Counted from the stretch's first letter, positions 52,399 to 63,269 are shown. The stretch: DNA of 64,000 nt from Microbacterium sp. C5A9 (GCF_022627955.1 NZ_JABXGD010000007.1:62001-126000), one strand, 5' to 3'. The notes: a model not told the origin generated them from the sequence alone. A program made the numbers and translations.

Positions 52399-52818
52399 TC
52401 ACGCGTCTGCGAGACCGACAAGCACAAGGACGCTGCGCAGCCCTGCCGGCGTACCCGGCCAGTTCCTCTCGATCGCGACGAGTCCTGCGTGCCGCACGGC
52501 GTACCGGAGTGCCACGGCGACGATGATCGCGTCGTCGGCGTACCCGATCACGGGGATGAAACCCGGGATGAGGTCGATCGGAAGCACGAGATAGATCATC
52601 AATGCGACCAGCCACGCGCGGGTGCCGCGCGGCACGCGGGTATCGGTGGCGAGGCGCTTGATGAGCCGCACGATATCGGGGGCGAGTCGAGCGATGTCGC
52701 GCCAGTCGACATCGTTGCCGGCACGGCGCTGCTGGACCAACAGGAACACCACGAGGGCCACCCACAGAAGCACCAGGCCGCCGATGACGCCGGCCACGCC
52801 TACGAGCCAGTCAGGCAT
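52399..52818 (-). CDS. DUF1232 (YkvA-like) membrane protein
   Basis: 139 residues with an N-terminal transmembrane segment and the DUF1232 core LVALMIYLVLPIDLIPGFIPVIGYADDAI. The function of this family is not settled. It lies alone between the MFS and MerR genes. Confidence 0.85.
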   Translation of the reverse strand: MPDWLVGVAGVIGGLVLLWVALVVFLLVQQRRAGNDVDWRDIARLAPDIVRLIKRLATDTRVPRGTRAWLVALMIYLVLPIDLIPGFIPVIGYADDAIIVAVALRYAVRHAGLVAIERNWPGTPAGLRSVLVLVGLADA

Positions 52819-52871
52819 GAGCCCCGTTCCGTTCGATCGACATCAGCCTGAGTGCAGGGTGCTAGTCGTTG

Positions 52872-53255
52872 CTACAGCTGGCCGAGCAGCTGAACGAACT
52901 CATCGGCCATGGCGAGCTGTTCAGTGAGCTTCTGCCGGCGCAGATCGGCGCTCTCGCGGATGTCGTCAAGGCGAGCGCGCAACGCAGCGTCCGTGGGTTC
53001 GACGGTGAGGGCGTCGACGACGTCGAGAAGTTCGCGCATCTCATCGAGGGTGTATCCCAGCGGCTTCATTCTGCGGATGATGAGGATGCGTTCGACGTCT
53101 TTCTCGGTGTAGAGCCGGAACCCGCCCTCCGTGCGCGCGGACGGCTGCACGAGCCCCACGTCGTCCCAGTGTCGAAGCGAGCGGAATGAGAGCGCCGTGC
53201 GCTCGGCGACCTCGCCGATCCGCATCGTCTCGACGGTCACGTGTTCGTCTTCCAT
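52872..53255 (-). CDS. MerR-family transcriptional regulator
   Basis: 127 residues: N-terminal winged helix (RIGEVAERTALSFRSLRHWDDVGLV) and a coiled-coil dimer helix, with no cysteines at metal positions, so the effector is unlikely to be a thiophilic metal. The ATG at 53255 is chosen over a start at 53276. It is divergent to the SulP gene across a 19-bp MerR-type dyad. Confidence 0.88.
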   Translation of the reverse strand: MEDEHVTVETMRIGEVAERTALSFRSLRHWDDVGLVQPSARTEGGFRLYTEKDVERILIIRRMKPLGYTLDEMRELLDVVDALTVEPTDAALRARLDDIRESADLRRQKLTEQLAMADEFVQLLGQL

Positions 53256-53270
53256 TGCTTTCCCCACAAC

Positions 53271-53289
53271 ACTCACGTTACGTTAGAGT
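53271..53289. promoter_or_regulatory. MerR-type operator
   Basis: ACTC-ACGTTACGTTA-GAGT, a dyad of total span 19 bp between merR and sulP, the usual size for MerR-controlled promoters. Confidence 0.6.
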
Positions 53290-53417
53290 CTAGATCGGCG
53301 CGGCTCTCGCGCCCGCTCCCTATATCTTCCCGTGTCGGCCTGACCGACGCCTGCGCGCCGCTGCGCTCCCGTTCGTTTCCCGCGCTCTCACGAGAGAGCC
53401 CAACACCCGGAGGGCAC

Positions 53418-54935
53418 ATGACTGCCGTCACCCCCACCCGCGACTCCGCGTCGCGTTACCGCATCGAACCCACCGTCATGCAGGCTCTGCGCAGCCCGCG
53501 ACTGCTCACCCGCGAAGTCCTCGCTGGCCTCGTCGTCGCACTTGCCCTGATCCCGGAGGCGATCGCGTTCTCGATCATCGCCGGCGTCGACCCCCGGGTC
53601 GGGCTGTTCTCGTCCTTCATCATGGCCGTCGCGATCGCGTTCCTCGGAGGACGGCCTGCCATGATCACCGCGGCCACCGGAGCGATCGCGCTCGTCATCG
53701 CACCCGTCGCTCGTGAGTACGGCATGGACTACTTCATCGCCACGGTCCTGCTCGGCGGACTCATCCAGATCGTCCTCGCATTGCTCGGTGTCGCCAAGCT
53801 CATGCGGTTCATTCCGCGCTCGGTGATGGTTGGCTTCGTGAACGCCCTGGCGATCTTGATCTTCACTTCGCAGTTCCCGCAGCTCATCGGCGTTCCCTGG
53901 TTGGTCTACCCGCTCGTCGCGGTCGGCCTGCTGGTGATGTATCTGATGCCGCGGATCACGAAGGTCATCCCGGCGCCACTCGTCGCGATCGTGCTGCTCA
54001 CCGCGGCAGTCGTCGTTTTCGCCTGGAACGTGCCGAACGTGGGCGACCAGGGAGAACTCCCCGAGAGCCTGCCGGAGCTGTTCATTCCGAATGTGCCGCT
54101 CACCTTCGAGACGCTGCAGATCATCGCCCCCTACGCGCTGGCGATGGCCGTGGTCGGCCTGCTCGAGTCGCTGATGACCGCGAAGCTCGTCGACGACATC
54201 ACCGATACCCACTCCCGCAAGACCCGCGAGGCACTCGGCCAGGGCGCCGCGAACGTCCTGTCCGGCGCGTTCGGTGGCATGGGAGGCTGCGCGATGATCG
54301 GCCAGACGATGATCAACGTCAAAGCCTCTGGCGCCCGCACCAGGATCTCGACCTTCCTTGCCGGTGTCTTCCTGCTGGTCCTCGTGCTCGCGCTCGGTGA
54401 CGTGGTGTCGATCATCCCCATGGCAGCCCTCGTCGCCGTGATGATCCTCGTCTCGATCGCGACCTTTGACTGGCACAGCATCCGCCTGAGCACTCTCAAG
54501 CGCATGCCGAAGAGCGAGACCGCCGTCATGCTCATCACCGTCATCGCGACCGTCTGGACGCACAACCTCGCCGTCGGCGTCATCCTCGGGGTCATCGCCG
54601 CGATGATCATGTTCGCTCGACGGGTCGCCCACTTCGTCAGTGTCACCCGCACCCTCAGCGACAACGGCGCCACAGCGCATTACGCCGTCGATGGAGAGCT
54701 GTTCTTCGCGTCCAGCAACGACCTCACCACCCAGTTCGAGTACGCCGACGACCCCGACACGGTGGTCATCGACATGAGCCGGTCCCACGTCTGGGATGCA
54801 TCCACCGTTGCAGCCCTCGACGCGATCGTCACCAAGTACGAAAACCACGGAACGAACGTCACCATCGAAGGACTCAACGACACCGCAGCAGCCTTCCACG
54901 GCCGCCTCGCCGGCAACCTCGGCGCCGGTCACTGA
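53418..54935 (+). CDS. SulP-family anion transporter with STAS domain
   Basis: 505 residues. About ten to twelve hydrophobic segments follow the SulP entry motif [23 protein letters not shown], and residues about 415-505 form a STAS domain ([20 protein letters not shown]). It probably imports sulfate or bicarbonate. GGAGG precedes the ATG. Close to YeiH and persulfide genes, a sulfur role is favoured. Confidence 0.9.
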   Translation: MTAVTPTRDSASRYRIEPTVMQALRSPRLLTREVLAGLVVALALIPEAIAFSIIAGVDPRVGLFSSFIMAVAIAFLGGRPAMITAATGAIALVIAPVAREYGMDYFIATVLLGGLIQIVLALLGVAKLMRFIPRSVMVGFVNALAILIFTSQFPQLIGVPWLVYPLVAVGLLVMYLMPRITKVIPAPLVAIVLLTAAVVVFAWNVPNVGDQGELPESLPELFIPNVPLTFETLQIIAPYALAMAVVGLLESLMTAKLVDDITDTHSRKTREALGQGAANVLSGAFGGMGGCAMIGQTMINVKASGARTRISTFLAGVFLLVLVLALGDVVSIIPMAALVAVMILVSIATFDWHSIRLSTLKRMPKSETAVMLITVIATVWTHNLAVGVILGVIAAMIMFARRVAHFVSVTRTLSDNGATAHYAVDGELFFASSNDLTTQFEYADDPDTVVIDMSRSHVWDASTVAALDAIVTKYENHGTNVTIEGLNDTAAAFHGRLAGNLGAGH

Positions 54936-55053
54936 GTCAGCCACGACCACGTAAGAGGAGAACCCTTCCGGTAGGTGCGGTCCCGGCGAGCCTGGACCTA
55001 GACGATGATGTATGAGGGCATTCGAACCGATGCCAGATGAGGAGCGGTACGCA

Positions 55054-55941
55054 GTGCTTCCAACCAGTCTTCCCAGCCCGCCTTCATCCTGGGCACAGTT
55101 CACTCTCGGGCCCCTGACGATCCACACTTACGCGCTGTGCATCATCGCCGGGATCATCGCCGCCGTCATCATCACCCAACGACGCCTGTCAGCACGCGGC
55201 GCGGAGGACGGCGTGGTTATCGACATCGTCATCTGGGCGGTCCCGATCGGCATCATCGGAGCCCGGTTCTACCACGTGTTCACCCACGTCGGAGACTACT
55301 TCTATCCCGGCGCGAACCTCGGAAACATCTTCGCCATCTGGGACGGCGGCAACGCCCTCTACGGGTCCCTCCTGGGCGGCGCTGTCGGCGCGTACATCGG
55401 CTGCCGACGAACCGGCATCCGGCTTTGGTCCTTCGCCGACGCTCTCGCGCCCGCGATGCTCATCGCGCAGTCCATGGGTCGGATCGGCAACTACTTCAAC
55501 CACGAACTCTTCGGGCTCCCCACCACCCTTCCCTGGGGGCTCGAGATCCTGCCGACAGACACCATGTTCCCGGACGGCCTCCCGGACGGAACACTGTTCC
55601 ACCCGCTGTTCCTGTACGAGATCATCTGGAACTTGATCGGCGTCGCGATCATCCTCCTCCTCGAGCGCAAATACCGATTCCGGTGGGGACGCACCTTCGC
55701 CCTCTACCTCATCTGGTACGGCCTCGGACGCAGCTGGCTCGAGGCCATCAGAATCGACCCCACCAGCGACGCCCTCATCGGCATCCCCGCGAACGTCTGG
55801 GCATCCTTCGTCGTCGTCGCCCTCGGCATCGTCCTATTCATCGTCCAGGGGCGACGACACCCCGAACCGGAACCCTCCGTGTACCAAGAAGGACGCGCGC
55901 CAGCGGTGGAACATCAGCCCAGCAGCGCAGACGCAAACTGA
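55054..55941 (+). CDS. lgt: Prolipoprotein diacylglyceryl transferase
   Basis: 295 residues from the GTG at 55054 (GAGGAG ten bases upstream); earlier in-frame ATGs at 55012 and 55030 exist. Seven hydrophobic segments, the phosphatidylglycerol-binding signature MGRIGNYFNHELFG and GARFYHV are present. It adds diacylglycerol to lipoprotein cysteines. A second lipoprotein-processing gene, lspA, lies at 40.2 kb in the same island. Confidence 0.92.
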   Translation: MLPTSLPSPPSSWAQFTLGPLTIHTYALCIIAGIIAAVIITQRRLSARGAEDGVVIDIVIWAVPIGIIGARFYHVFTHVGDYFYPGANLGNIFAIWDGGNALYGSLLGGAVGAYIGCRRTGIRLWSFADALAPAMLIAQSMGRIGNYFNHELFGLPTTLPWGLEILPTDTMFPDGLPDGTLFHPLFLYEIIWNLIGVAIILLLERKYRFRWGRTFALYLIWYGLGRSWLEAIRIDPTSDALIGIPANVWASFVVVALGIVLFIVQGRRHPEPEPSVYQEGRAPAVEHQPSSADAN

Positions 55942-56037
55942 ACGCCACCCACACCTCCAGCTGTCAGCTAGTTCTGTCTGAGCGATCACCGACACAAGGC
56001 CTTTTGACGTGGTGCGCCGAAGTTCCCTGCCGAAAGG

Positions 56038-56061
56038 GGATTCCGGAGATCGTTTGCGGCG
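56038..56061. repeat. 24-bp palindrome family, copy 5 (half conserved)
   Basis: Only the right half, GATCGTTTGCGGCG, is conserved; the left half is GGATTCCGGA. It lies 51 bases from copy 6 in the same orientation. Confidence 0.6.
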
Positions 56062-56088
56062 CCTCATAAGGAGCCACCGGGCCAGTAA

Positions 56089-56112
56089 CGCCAAAAACGA
56101 TCGTTTGCGGCG
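56089..56112. repeat. 24-bp palindrome family, copy 6
   Basis: CGCCA, core AAAACGATCGTTT, then GCGGCG, between lgt and the convergent yeiH gene. Confidence 0.75.
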
Positions 56113-56140
56113 CGTAGTGACGCCCTGGTGCCAGCCATGT

Positions 56141-57202
56141 TCAGCCGGCGAGGGTGACTCCGCAATAGGCGATGGTGGCGACGAGGAGGGTGGAGAGCGC
56201 GGCCAGGGCGAAGGGCTTGAGGCCCACCTTGATGAGGTTCCGAATCTTGACGCCGCAGCCGAGTCCGAACATCGCTGCAGCCAGCAACCCTGTCTGCAGC
56301 AGCCCGCCGGTCGTCAGCACGAAGTCCGGCAGAGGGATAAAGGAACGCAGGAGCACCATGGCGATGAACCCGATGATGAACAGCGGGACGATGGGCGGCA
56401 GCTTCGAACTCGACCTCTGTTGACTGGGTTCGCCTGCCGTACGGCTGAGACGGCGCTGCCGGATGCTAAGGATGGCCACGACAGGGGCGAGCAGCAGCAC
56501 TCGGGCGAGTTTGACGATGACCGCGACCGTGAGCGCTCCGCCACCGATGATGCCTCCAGCGGCGACGACTTGCGCGATTTCATGGATGGAACCCCCTGCC
56601 CACATCCCGGCCGTCTCGGAGCCCAGGCCAAGCAGGTCCGTGATCAGTGGGACGAGGGGAATCATCAGCGTTCCGAAGATCACCACGAGGGCGACCGCGG
56701 TGATGGTGTCTTCCTCGGCCTCGTCGTCCGGATCGGTGACCCCTGCCGCGCCCGCCACGGCTGCCGCGCCGCAGATGGAGAATCCGCAGGCGATTAGCAG
56801 CGAGAGCCCGGATGGAACCCGTAGCAGCTTCCCCAGGAGAACGGTGCCGAACAGTCCGCCGGCGACAATGCACACGATGACGACCAGCATCGGGGCTCCG
56901 AGTTCGAGGATGTCTGTCAGTACCAGTTGGAGTCCGAGGAAGACGATGCCGGCGCGCAGGAGCTTTTTCGCGGAGAAGTCTATGCCGTCGGAGGCTGCCG
57001 CTGGCAGCCGGACGACGTTGGCCAGGAGTACGCCAAGCACGATCGCGATAATGAGCGGGCTGACTCCCGGCAGCAGCAGGCTGACCCCGTACGATGCTCC
57101 GGCCGCGGCGAGGCAGAGGACAAGCCCGGGCAGCAGCGCGCGGACTCGGGCAAGCAGCGTGTGTTCCGGTCGGGCAGTCGCAACGTCCTGGGCATGGGTC
57201 AT
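56141..57202 (-). CDS. YeiH-family putative sulfate/sulfite exporter
   Basis: 353-residue membrane protein with about ten hydrophobic segments and the family signatures LRAGIVFLGLQL, CGFSICGAAAVAG and GSIHEIAQVVAAG. The start is the ATG at 57202. It is divergent to a LysR regulator, the usual arrangement for yeiH. A role in sulfur-anion export is the standard assignment, not proven. Confidence 0.88.
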   Translation of the reverse strand: MTHAQDVATARPEHTLLARVRALLPGLVLCLAAAGASYGVSLLLPGVSPLIIAIVLGVLLANVVRLPAAASDGIDFSAKKLLRAGIVFLGLQLVLTDILELGAPMLVVIVCIVAGGLFGTVLLGKLLRVPSGLSLLIACGFSICGAAAVAGAAGVTDPDDEAEEDTITAVALVVIFGTLMIPLVPLITDLLGLGSETAGMWAGGSIHEIAQVVAAGGIIGGGALTVAVIVKLARVLLLAPVVAILSIRQRRLSRTAGEPSQQRSSSKLPPIVPLFIIGFIAMVLLRSFIPLPDFVLTTGGLLQTGLLAAAMFGLGCGVKIRNLIKVGLKPFALAALSTLLVATIAYCGVTLAG

Positions 57203-57289
57203 GCATCCATCATTTCCTCGGACCGCTCGTGCGAGTAGAGGCAGATACCGTCCGCCATACAAGTTATGCTTGTGCTTGGGAGGCGGAAG

Positions 57290-58195
57290 ATGCGCCACGA
57301 GCCGGACTTGGAGGCACTGCGAGCCTTGGCGCTCGTCGCGAAGGAAAGCAGCATGTCGGCGGCAAGCACGCAGTTGGGCGTGAGTCAGCAGGCGGTGTCT
57401 CTGCGCATCCGGAAACTGGAAAAAGATTTGCGCGTGCGACTCCTGGTGCGTTCTGCACGGGGTTCGCGATTGACTCCGGCGGGCGAGCTGATTGTCGGCT
57501 GGGGAACAACGCTGCTGACGGCGGCCGATGAGTTCTCGGATGCTGTCAACTCGCTCCGCACGGATCGCGGGAAGATGATGCGCATCGCCGCGAGCCTCAC
57601 GATCGCAGAACACCTCCTACCGGAATGGATCGCCCGGTGGCGCATCTCTCACGGCAATGACGGCCCGGTCGTTCAACTCACAGCCGCCAACAGCAGCACG
57701 GTCGTCGAGGCCATACGCGAGGGAACCGCAGACCTCGGGCTCATCGAGACCCCTGTCGTTCCCGCCGGCCTCCGGTCAGTCACCGTCGCTTACGACACCA
57801 TCGAAGTCGTTGTGCAGCACGGTCACCGATGGGCGAAGACCCGCCAGGTGTCCGTCCGTGAACTGGCGGGCACTGGGTTGGTGCTCCGCGAGACCGGCAG
57901 CGGCACCCGACAAGCGCTCGAGAACGCCCTCACCGAGGCGGGCTTTCCCCTCGCAGCCGAGCCCGCAGCCGTGCTGACGACCACGCTCGGCGTTCGCAGC
58001 GCGATTATGGCCGGCATAGCCCCCGGCGCGTTGAGCTCCCTCGCCGTGTCCGAGGACGCCCGCGCCGGCCGACTCGTGCGAGTTCGGATCAACAATCTCC
58101 AGATCACCCGCCCGCTCACCGCCATCTGGGCCGGGACGACTCCGCCCCCTCACATACGGGACTTCCTGGACGTCATCGCGCGAACTGACCGGTAA
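57290..58195 (+). CDS. LysR-family transcriptional regulator
   Basis: 301 residues with an N-terminal helix-turn-helix (SMSAASTQLGVSQQAVSLRIRKLE) and a substrate-binding effector domain. It is YeiE/CysB-like in context, divergent to yeiH. The ATG at 57290 directly follows GGGAGGCGGAAG. The stop codon lies inside a copy of the 24-bp palindrome. Confidence 0.9.
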   Translation: MRHEPDLEALRALALVAKESSMSAASTQLGVSQQAVSLRIRKLEKDLRVRLLVRSARGSRLTPAGELIVGWGTTLLTAADEFSDAVNSLRTDRGKMMRIAASLTIAEHLLPEWIARWRISHGNDGPVVQLTAANSSTVVEAIREGTADLGLIETPVVPAGLRSVTVAYDTIEVVVQHGHRWAKTRQVSVRELAGTGLVLRETGSGTRQALENALTEAGFPLAAEPAAVLTTTLGVRSAIMAGIAPGALSSLAVSEDARAGRLVRVRINNLQITRPLTAIWAGTTPPPHIRDFLDVIARTDR

Positions 58196-58210
58196 CGATC
58201 GTTTTCGGCA
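58187..58210. repeat. 24-bp palindrome family, copy 7 (overlaps LysR stop)
   Basis: Inverted relative to the others: GACCG, core TAACGATCGTTTT, CGGCA. Similarity to copy 2 continues past the palindrome (CCGGxxAGTTCGCG on the complementary strand), so the shared unit is longer than 24 bp. Confidence 0.7.
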
Positions 58211-58314
58211 CCTGTGGGAGCGTAGGTTGTGCATCGCGAGACCAGCTCGAGCGATGCGGTGTGCGCGCGAGGCGCGCAGGGGTGCGCGCTCGTGGGGGGA
58301 CGAGCGCGCACGTC

Positions 58315-58680
58315 TTAGGGCTGGACGATGGGGAGTCCCGTTGCACTGGCTGCGTCCTCGAGCGATCCGAGGTTGCGGAGGTCGGTGAAGCCGGCCTCCT
58401 TCATGAGGTCGATGGCGGCTCTGGCCCGGTTGCCTGACCGGCAGTAGACGAGGTAGGCGGCTTCGGGGTCGAGGTCGGGCAGTGCGGGTTGCAGTTCGCC
58501 TGCGGTGACGTCGAGCAGGAGGGCACCGTCAAGGTGTCCGGTGGCGTGCTCGGCGGGGGTGCGCACGTCGATGATGACCGCGTTGGGGTCGAGGTCGGCC
58601 TGCGGTGCGGGTGTGGCGGCGCAGGAGGTGAGGGTGATTGCGGCGATGACGGTGAGGGTGGTGAGGGCGAGGCGGCGCAT
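58315..58680 (-). CDS. Rhodanese-like lipoprotein
   Basis: 121 residues with lipobox LTSC and a rhodanese domain: IIDVRTPAEHATGHLDGA and the active loop CRSGNRA. It handles sulfane sulfur outside the membrane. It is the last gene of the CstR-controlled sulfur operon. Confidence 0.9.
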   Translation of the reverse strand: MRRLALTTLTVIAAITLTSCAATPAPQADLDPNAVIIDVRTPAEHATGHLDGALLLDVTAGELQPALPDLDPEAAYLVYCRSGNRARAAIDLMKEAGFTDLRNLGSLEDAASATGLPIVQP

Positions 58681-58711
58681 GAGAGCGTCCTTTCGAGCTT
58701 TGGGTGGGGGT

Positions 58712-59230
58712 TTATCTGTCGCAGGCGCCGTTGGTGCAGTGGCGGGTGGGTTGCCGGGTGAGGCGTTGGTGCAGGGCGCATCCCGCGCACCACCCGAAGA
58801 CGGCTTCCAGAAAGAGGAGAGTGAAGCAGATCCCGCAGAGACCGAGTGTCACGGTGAGGGGGACGATTCCGGCGCTCATCGTTACGCATGACACGGCGGC
58901 AATGCCAAGCGCCAGCCACCATGCGAAGACCTTTTGCGGCGCGCCGACCCAGAGCGGGCGACAGCGACGCCTCAGCGCCCGGGCGAGGGCGAGGGTGAGA
59001 GACAGCCGGTCGCTGATCAGGATGCGGGTTGTCATGTCGACGAGGAAGAACAGGCCGAATGTTTGCAGCGGCCGGATGCTGCCCGAGACGAGGGTGAGGG
59101 CGAGGGCGGTGATGCCGGCGGCGAGGAGGATGCCGGCGGCGATGCGGATGGCGTGCTCGTCGAGGACGGGCACCTCGTATCCGTCGACGTGTTCCCCGGT
59201 GCGGGGCGCGGTGTCGGTCGCGTTGGGCAT
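58712..59230 (-). CDS. DUF4395 membrane protein
   Basis: 172 residues with four hydrophobic segments, RISDRLS-like RILISDRLSLTLAL, and C-terminal cysteine pairs GWCAGCAL and HCTNGAC. DUF4395 proteins are frequent in thiosulfate and persulfide operons; the role is unknown. Confidence 0.85.
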   Translation of the reverse strand: MPNATDTAPRTGEHVDGYEVPVLDEHAIRIAAGILLAAGITALALTLVSGSIRPLQTFGLFFLVDMTTRILISDRLSLTLALARALRRRCRPLWVGAPQKVFAWWLALGIAAVSCVTMSAGIVPLTVTLGLCGICFTLLFLEAVFGWCAGCALHQRLTRQPTRHCTNGACDR

Positions 59231-59249
59231 GAAGGGCTTTCTGCGGTGG

Positions 59250-60020
59250 TCAGGCGGAGAGGGCCTGGATGATGAGGGTGGTGAGCATGGTCAGCCCCAC
59301 GGCCAGCACCAGGACCCCGAACCCGGTGCGGATGCTGGCTGCGGGGAGGCGGTGCGAAAGGGCCAGCCCGATGAAGGAACCGGCGACGGCGAGGGCGGTG
59401 AAGGTGAGGACGGTGGGCCAGTGGATAGCCGCGGTGCTGATCTGCGTGAGGAACCCAGCGGACGAGTTCACGGCGATGACCAGGAGCGACGTCCCCACGG
59501 CTGCGGCGATGGGGAGGCCGAGAAAGGTAAGGGCGGGGACGATGAGGAACCCGCCGCCAGCTCCCAGAGCTCCCGTGAGAACTCCGACCCCGAGGCCCGT
59601 GGCTGCCGTTCGAATCCCGCGGACAACGGGCGGCGTCTGACGAGGTTCAGCGTGCTCATGTCGGGGCCGCATCATCGCGATCGCGGTGAGGATCATGATC
59701 GTCGCGAACAAGATGGTGAGGACAGGTTCCGGAAGGAATTGGCCGACCACCCCGCCAGCTACGCCCCCGACCAGCCCGGTCGCGGCGAAGATCGCTGCGA
59801 CCTTCCACCGCACCTCGCGTCGACCGATCCGGAACGCGGTGGAGACCGCGCTGGTGGTGGCGACGACGAAGAGGGAGGAGACGATCGCTTCTCTCGTTCC
59901 GGTGCCGAGGACGAGAGTGAAGATGGGGACGGTGAGGATGGAGCCCCCGCCGCCGAGGAGCCCGAGTGCGACACCGACCAGGACCGCGAGGGTCATGGCG
60001 ATGACGATGGACGTACTCAC
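59250..60020 (-). CDS. TauE/SafE-family sulfur-anion exporter
   Basis: 256 residues, about eight hydrophobic segments. GLLGGGGSILTVPIF and GALGAGGGFLIVPAL are the two inverted-repeat signatures. It probably exports sulfite or thiosulfate formed by the persulfide dioxygenase encoded next to it. Confidence 0.92.
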   Translation of the reverse strand: MSTSIVIAMTLAVLVGVALGLLGGGGSILTVPIFTLVLGTGTREAIVSSLFVVATTSAVSTAFRIGRREVRWKVAAIFAATGLVGGVAGGVVGQFLPEPVLTILFATIMILTAIAMMRPRHEHAEPRQTPPVVRGIRTAATGLGVGVLTGALGAGGGFLIVPALTFLGLPIAAAVGTSLLVIAVNSSAGFLTQISTAAIHWPTVLTFTALAVAGSFIGLALSHRLPAASIRTGFGVLVLAVGLTMLTTLIIQALSA

Positions 60021-60037
60021 TCGAGCTCCTTGTCGGG

Positions 60038-61447
60038 TCAGGCGGCGGTGGTCTGGGGTGCGGTGGCGGCGACCCAGGCGTTGTAGCTGCCTTCGATTTC
60101 GATGACGTCGTGCCCGGCGCGGCGGAGGGCGCTGGCGACGACGCTGTTGCGGACCCCGCTCTGGCAGTAGGTCAGTATTTTGCCGGCGGGCAGTTCGTCG
60201 GTGTGCCAGAGGGCACGGCCGCCGGAGAGCTGCTTGGCGCCGGGGATGTGGCCCGCGGTGTACTCGGTGCGGTTGCGGACGTCGAGGAGGAGCGCCGCGT
60301 CGACCTGGTCGAGGTCGGTCGGGGCGATCGTCTTAGGCTGCACCGTGGGAAGACCGTCGAGGGTGGTGGTAAACCCGTCGACCTGGTCGATACCGACGCG
60401 CAGCAGGTGGTCCCGGAACTGGGCTGCGGTGTTCGAGGAGTCGATGAGCAGCACGAGCGGACGGGTTTCGGTGTCGGGGTCGTAGACCCATGCGCCGTAG
60501 CTGGCTGCCTTCGCGACCCCGGGGACGTTCAGCGCGCCCGGCACGGTGCCCTCGTGGACGAGGGAGTGGTGGCGGGTGTCGACCACGATGACTCGGTCGC
60601 CCTCGATGTCCTCGTGAAGCTCGGACGCCGAGTACTCGGTCAGCGGGCTGAGCTGGCCGCGCAGGGCCGGCCCGACGCGGTTCTGCCGCTTCATGCGCGC
60701 GAAGTACGCGTGCGCGTCGGGCTGATCGTTCAGCAGCGTGTCGATGAACCCTTGCTCGTCGCCGGCCGCGAGGTACGGTGCCCACCACGCGAAGCGCCGT
60801 TCGTAGCCGACGGTCGAGCTGGGGACGGCGCCGAGCGCTTTGCCGCATGCGGATCCCGACCCGTGAGCGGGGAGCACCTGCACGTAGTCGGGCAGGGTGA
60901 GGAAACGGTCGCGGAGGCTGGCGAACAGGTCGCGAGCACCGTCGAAGCGGGTGTCGACACCGCCGGCGGCCTCATCGAGCAAGTCTGGTCGCCCGACGTC
61001 ACCGACGAACACGAAGTCACCGGTCAGGACGTATCCCGGCTCGGAGGAGGCGGCGCCGTCGGTGACCAGGAACGACAGGTGCTCGGGGGTGTGCCCGGGG
61101 GTGTGGACCGCGTCAACGGTGATGTTCCCGATGGTTATGCGGTGTCCGTGCATCATCCGGGTGGCGTCCTGGAACCCCGAACCGTACTGCCAGTCGGGAC
61201 CGCCCTCAGTGGAGACGTACATCGTCGCTCCGGTGCGGGCGGCGAGCTCGCGGGTGCCGGAGAGGTAGTCCGCGTGGATGTGGGTTTCGGTGACGGCGGT
61301 GATGGTCATGCCGTTCTTCACGGCGAGGTCGAGGTAGACCTGCACGTCGCGGCGCGGGTCGACCACGATCGCTTCGCCGGTGCGCTGGCAGCCGATGACA
61401 TAGCTGGCGTGGGCGAGGTCGTCGTCATAGAGGCGTTCGAGGAGCAT
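60038..61447 (-). CDS. Persulfide dioxygenase-rhodanese fusion (CstB-like)
   Basis: 469 residues. The N-terminal metallo-beta-lactamase domain has THIHADYLSG and HTPGHTPEHLSF with non-haem iron ligands as in ETHE1-type enzymes. It is followed by an inactive rhodanese domain (no CxxGxR loop) and an active one with CQSGVRN. Such fusions oxidise persulfide and move sulfane sulfur. It lies in a CstR operon with TauE and rhodanese partners. Confidence 0.9.
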   Translation of the reverse strand: MLLERLYDDDLAHASYVIGCQRTGEAIVVDPRRDVQVYLDLAVKNGMTITAVTETHIHADYLSGTRELAARTGATMYVSTEGGPDWQYGSGFQDATRMMHGHRITIGNITVDAVHTPGHTPEHLSFLVTDGAASSEPGYVLTGDFVFVGDVGRPDLLDEAAGGVDTRFDGARDLFASLRDRFLTLPDYVQVLPAHGSGSACGKALGAVPSSTVGYERRFAWWAPYLAAGDEQGFIDTLLNDQPDAHAYFARMKRQNRVGPALRGQLSPLTEYSASELHEDIEGDRVIVVDTRHHSLVHEGTVPGALNVPGVAKAASYGAWVYDPDTETRPLVLLIDSSNTAAQFRDHLLRVGIDQVDGFTTTLDGLPTVQPKTIAPTDLDQVDAALLLDVRNRTEYTAGHIPGAKQLSGGRALWHTDELPAGKILTYCQSGVRNSVVASALRRAGHDVIEIEGSYNAWVAATAPQTTAA

Positions 61448-61468
61448 GGTTCGGCTTTCGTGTCGCTG

Positions 61469-61588
61469 TCAGTGAGCGCAGCTGCAGCGCTCGTCACGGG
61501 GAATGCCCGCGAGGGCTTGTTCGATGTGCTGTCCGCAGCCGGCCCAGGTGGGCTTGCCGCAGGTTGAGCAGGTGATCTGTGCACACAT
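61469..61588 (-). CDS. 39-residue zinc-ribbon protein
   Basis: Short gene with AAAGGA six bases before the ATG. The product, starting MCAQITCSTCGKPTWAGCG and ending CSCAH, has CxxC and further cysteines and is clearly related to the 61-residue protein at 61974-62159. Probably binds zinc or handles sulfane sulfur. Confidence 0.7.
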   Translation of the reverse strand: MCAQITCSTCGKPTWAGCGQHIEQALAGIPRDERCSCAH

Positions 61589-61599
61589 AGGGGGTCCTT

Positions 61600-62745
<1,146 letters not shown>

Positions 62746-63143
62746 TCATCGTCGTGGGGCTGCTCGCCGCCGTGGCACTCACCGGGCTACTCACCGCCAC
62801 CACAGCCGGCTGGCCCGCGTCTCTTCTCACCTGGATACTGCTCGGCATGGGCACCTCCCTGGTGAACACGCCGTCGTCCCGGTTGCTGGCCGAAGCCTCG
62901 ACACCGCAGAACCGGAACCTCGTCTACACGGCACAGTTCGCGCTCTCCCACGCCTGCTTCCTGATCACCTACCCGATCGCCGGATGGCTCGGAGGCGCAA
63001 GTCTGCTAGCAGCAGCCGTAACCCTCTCTGCCATCGCCATTGGATCTCTCACGGCCGCAACACTCCAAGCGCGCAAAGCCCGCCCTGAACCCACGGGCCA
63101 ACCCATCGTCACCGACCGCACCGCAAACGTCCGTCGAAACTAA
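62746..63143 (+). pseudogene. 3' remnant of an MFS transporter
   Basis: The segment ILLGMGTSLVNTPSSRLLAE onward, including STPQNRNLVYTAQFALSHAC, is a diverged copy of the last third of the MFS gene at 51-52.3 kb. The N-terminal two thirds are missing. It ends in an AAACGTCCG/CGGACGTTT inverted repeat at 63125-63159. Confidence 0.75.
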
Positions 63144-63159
63144 GTATCGGCGGACGTTT
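63125..63159 (+). terminator. Inverted repeat at the MFS remnant end
   Basis: Perfect 9-bp arms AAACGTCCG and CGGACGTTT around the stop codon, followed by a second small CCGC-TTTTC-GCGG hairpin. It may terminate transcription or be a diverged relative of the 24-bp family. Confidence 0.5.
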
Positions 63160-63192
63160 CTGACCCCGCTTTTCGCGGAGCAAGCGCTGGCA

Positions 63193-63216
63193 CGTCACAA
63201 ACGATCGTTTCCGGCG
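63193..63216. repeat. 24-bp palindrome family, copy 8
   Basis: CGTCA, core CAAACGATCGTTT, then CCGGCG, between the MFS remnant and the nucleotidyltransferase gene. Confidence 0.75.
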
Positions 63217-63269
63217 GAAGCCTAAGCGGTGTGACGCGGCTTTGAGCCCAGCTCCTATGCTCTTATCTC

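Noticed and set aside
53388..55127. 579-codon minus-strand frame opposite sulP
   Set aside because: Extreme Asp/Glu/Arg/His composition is the mirror of a membrane-protein gene; no ribosome site or domain.
58704..60086. Long plus-strand frame opposite the DUF4395 and TauE genes
   Set aside because: Shadow of GC-rich membrane genes; composition not protein-like.
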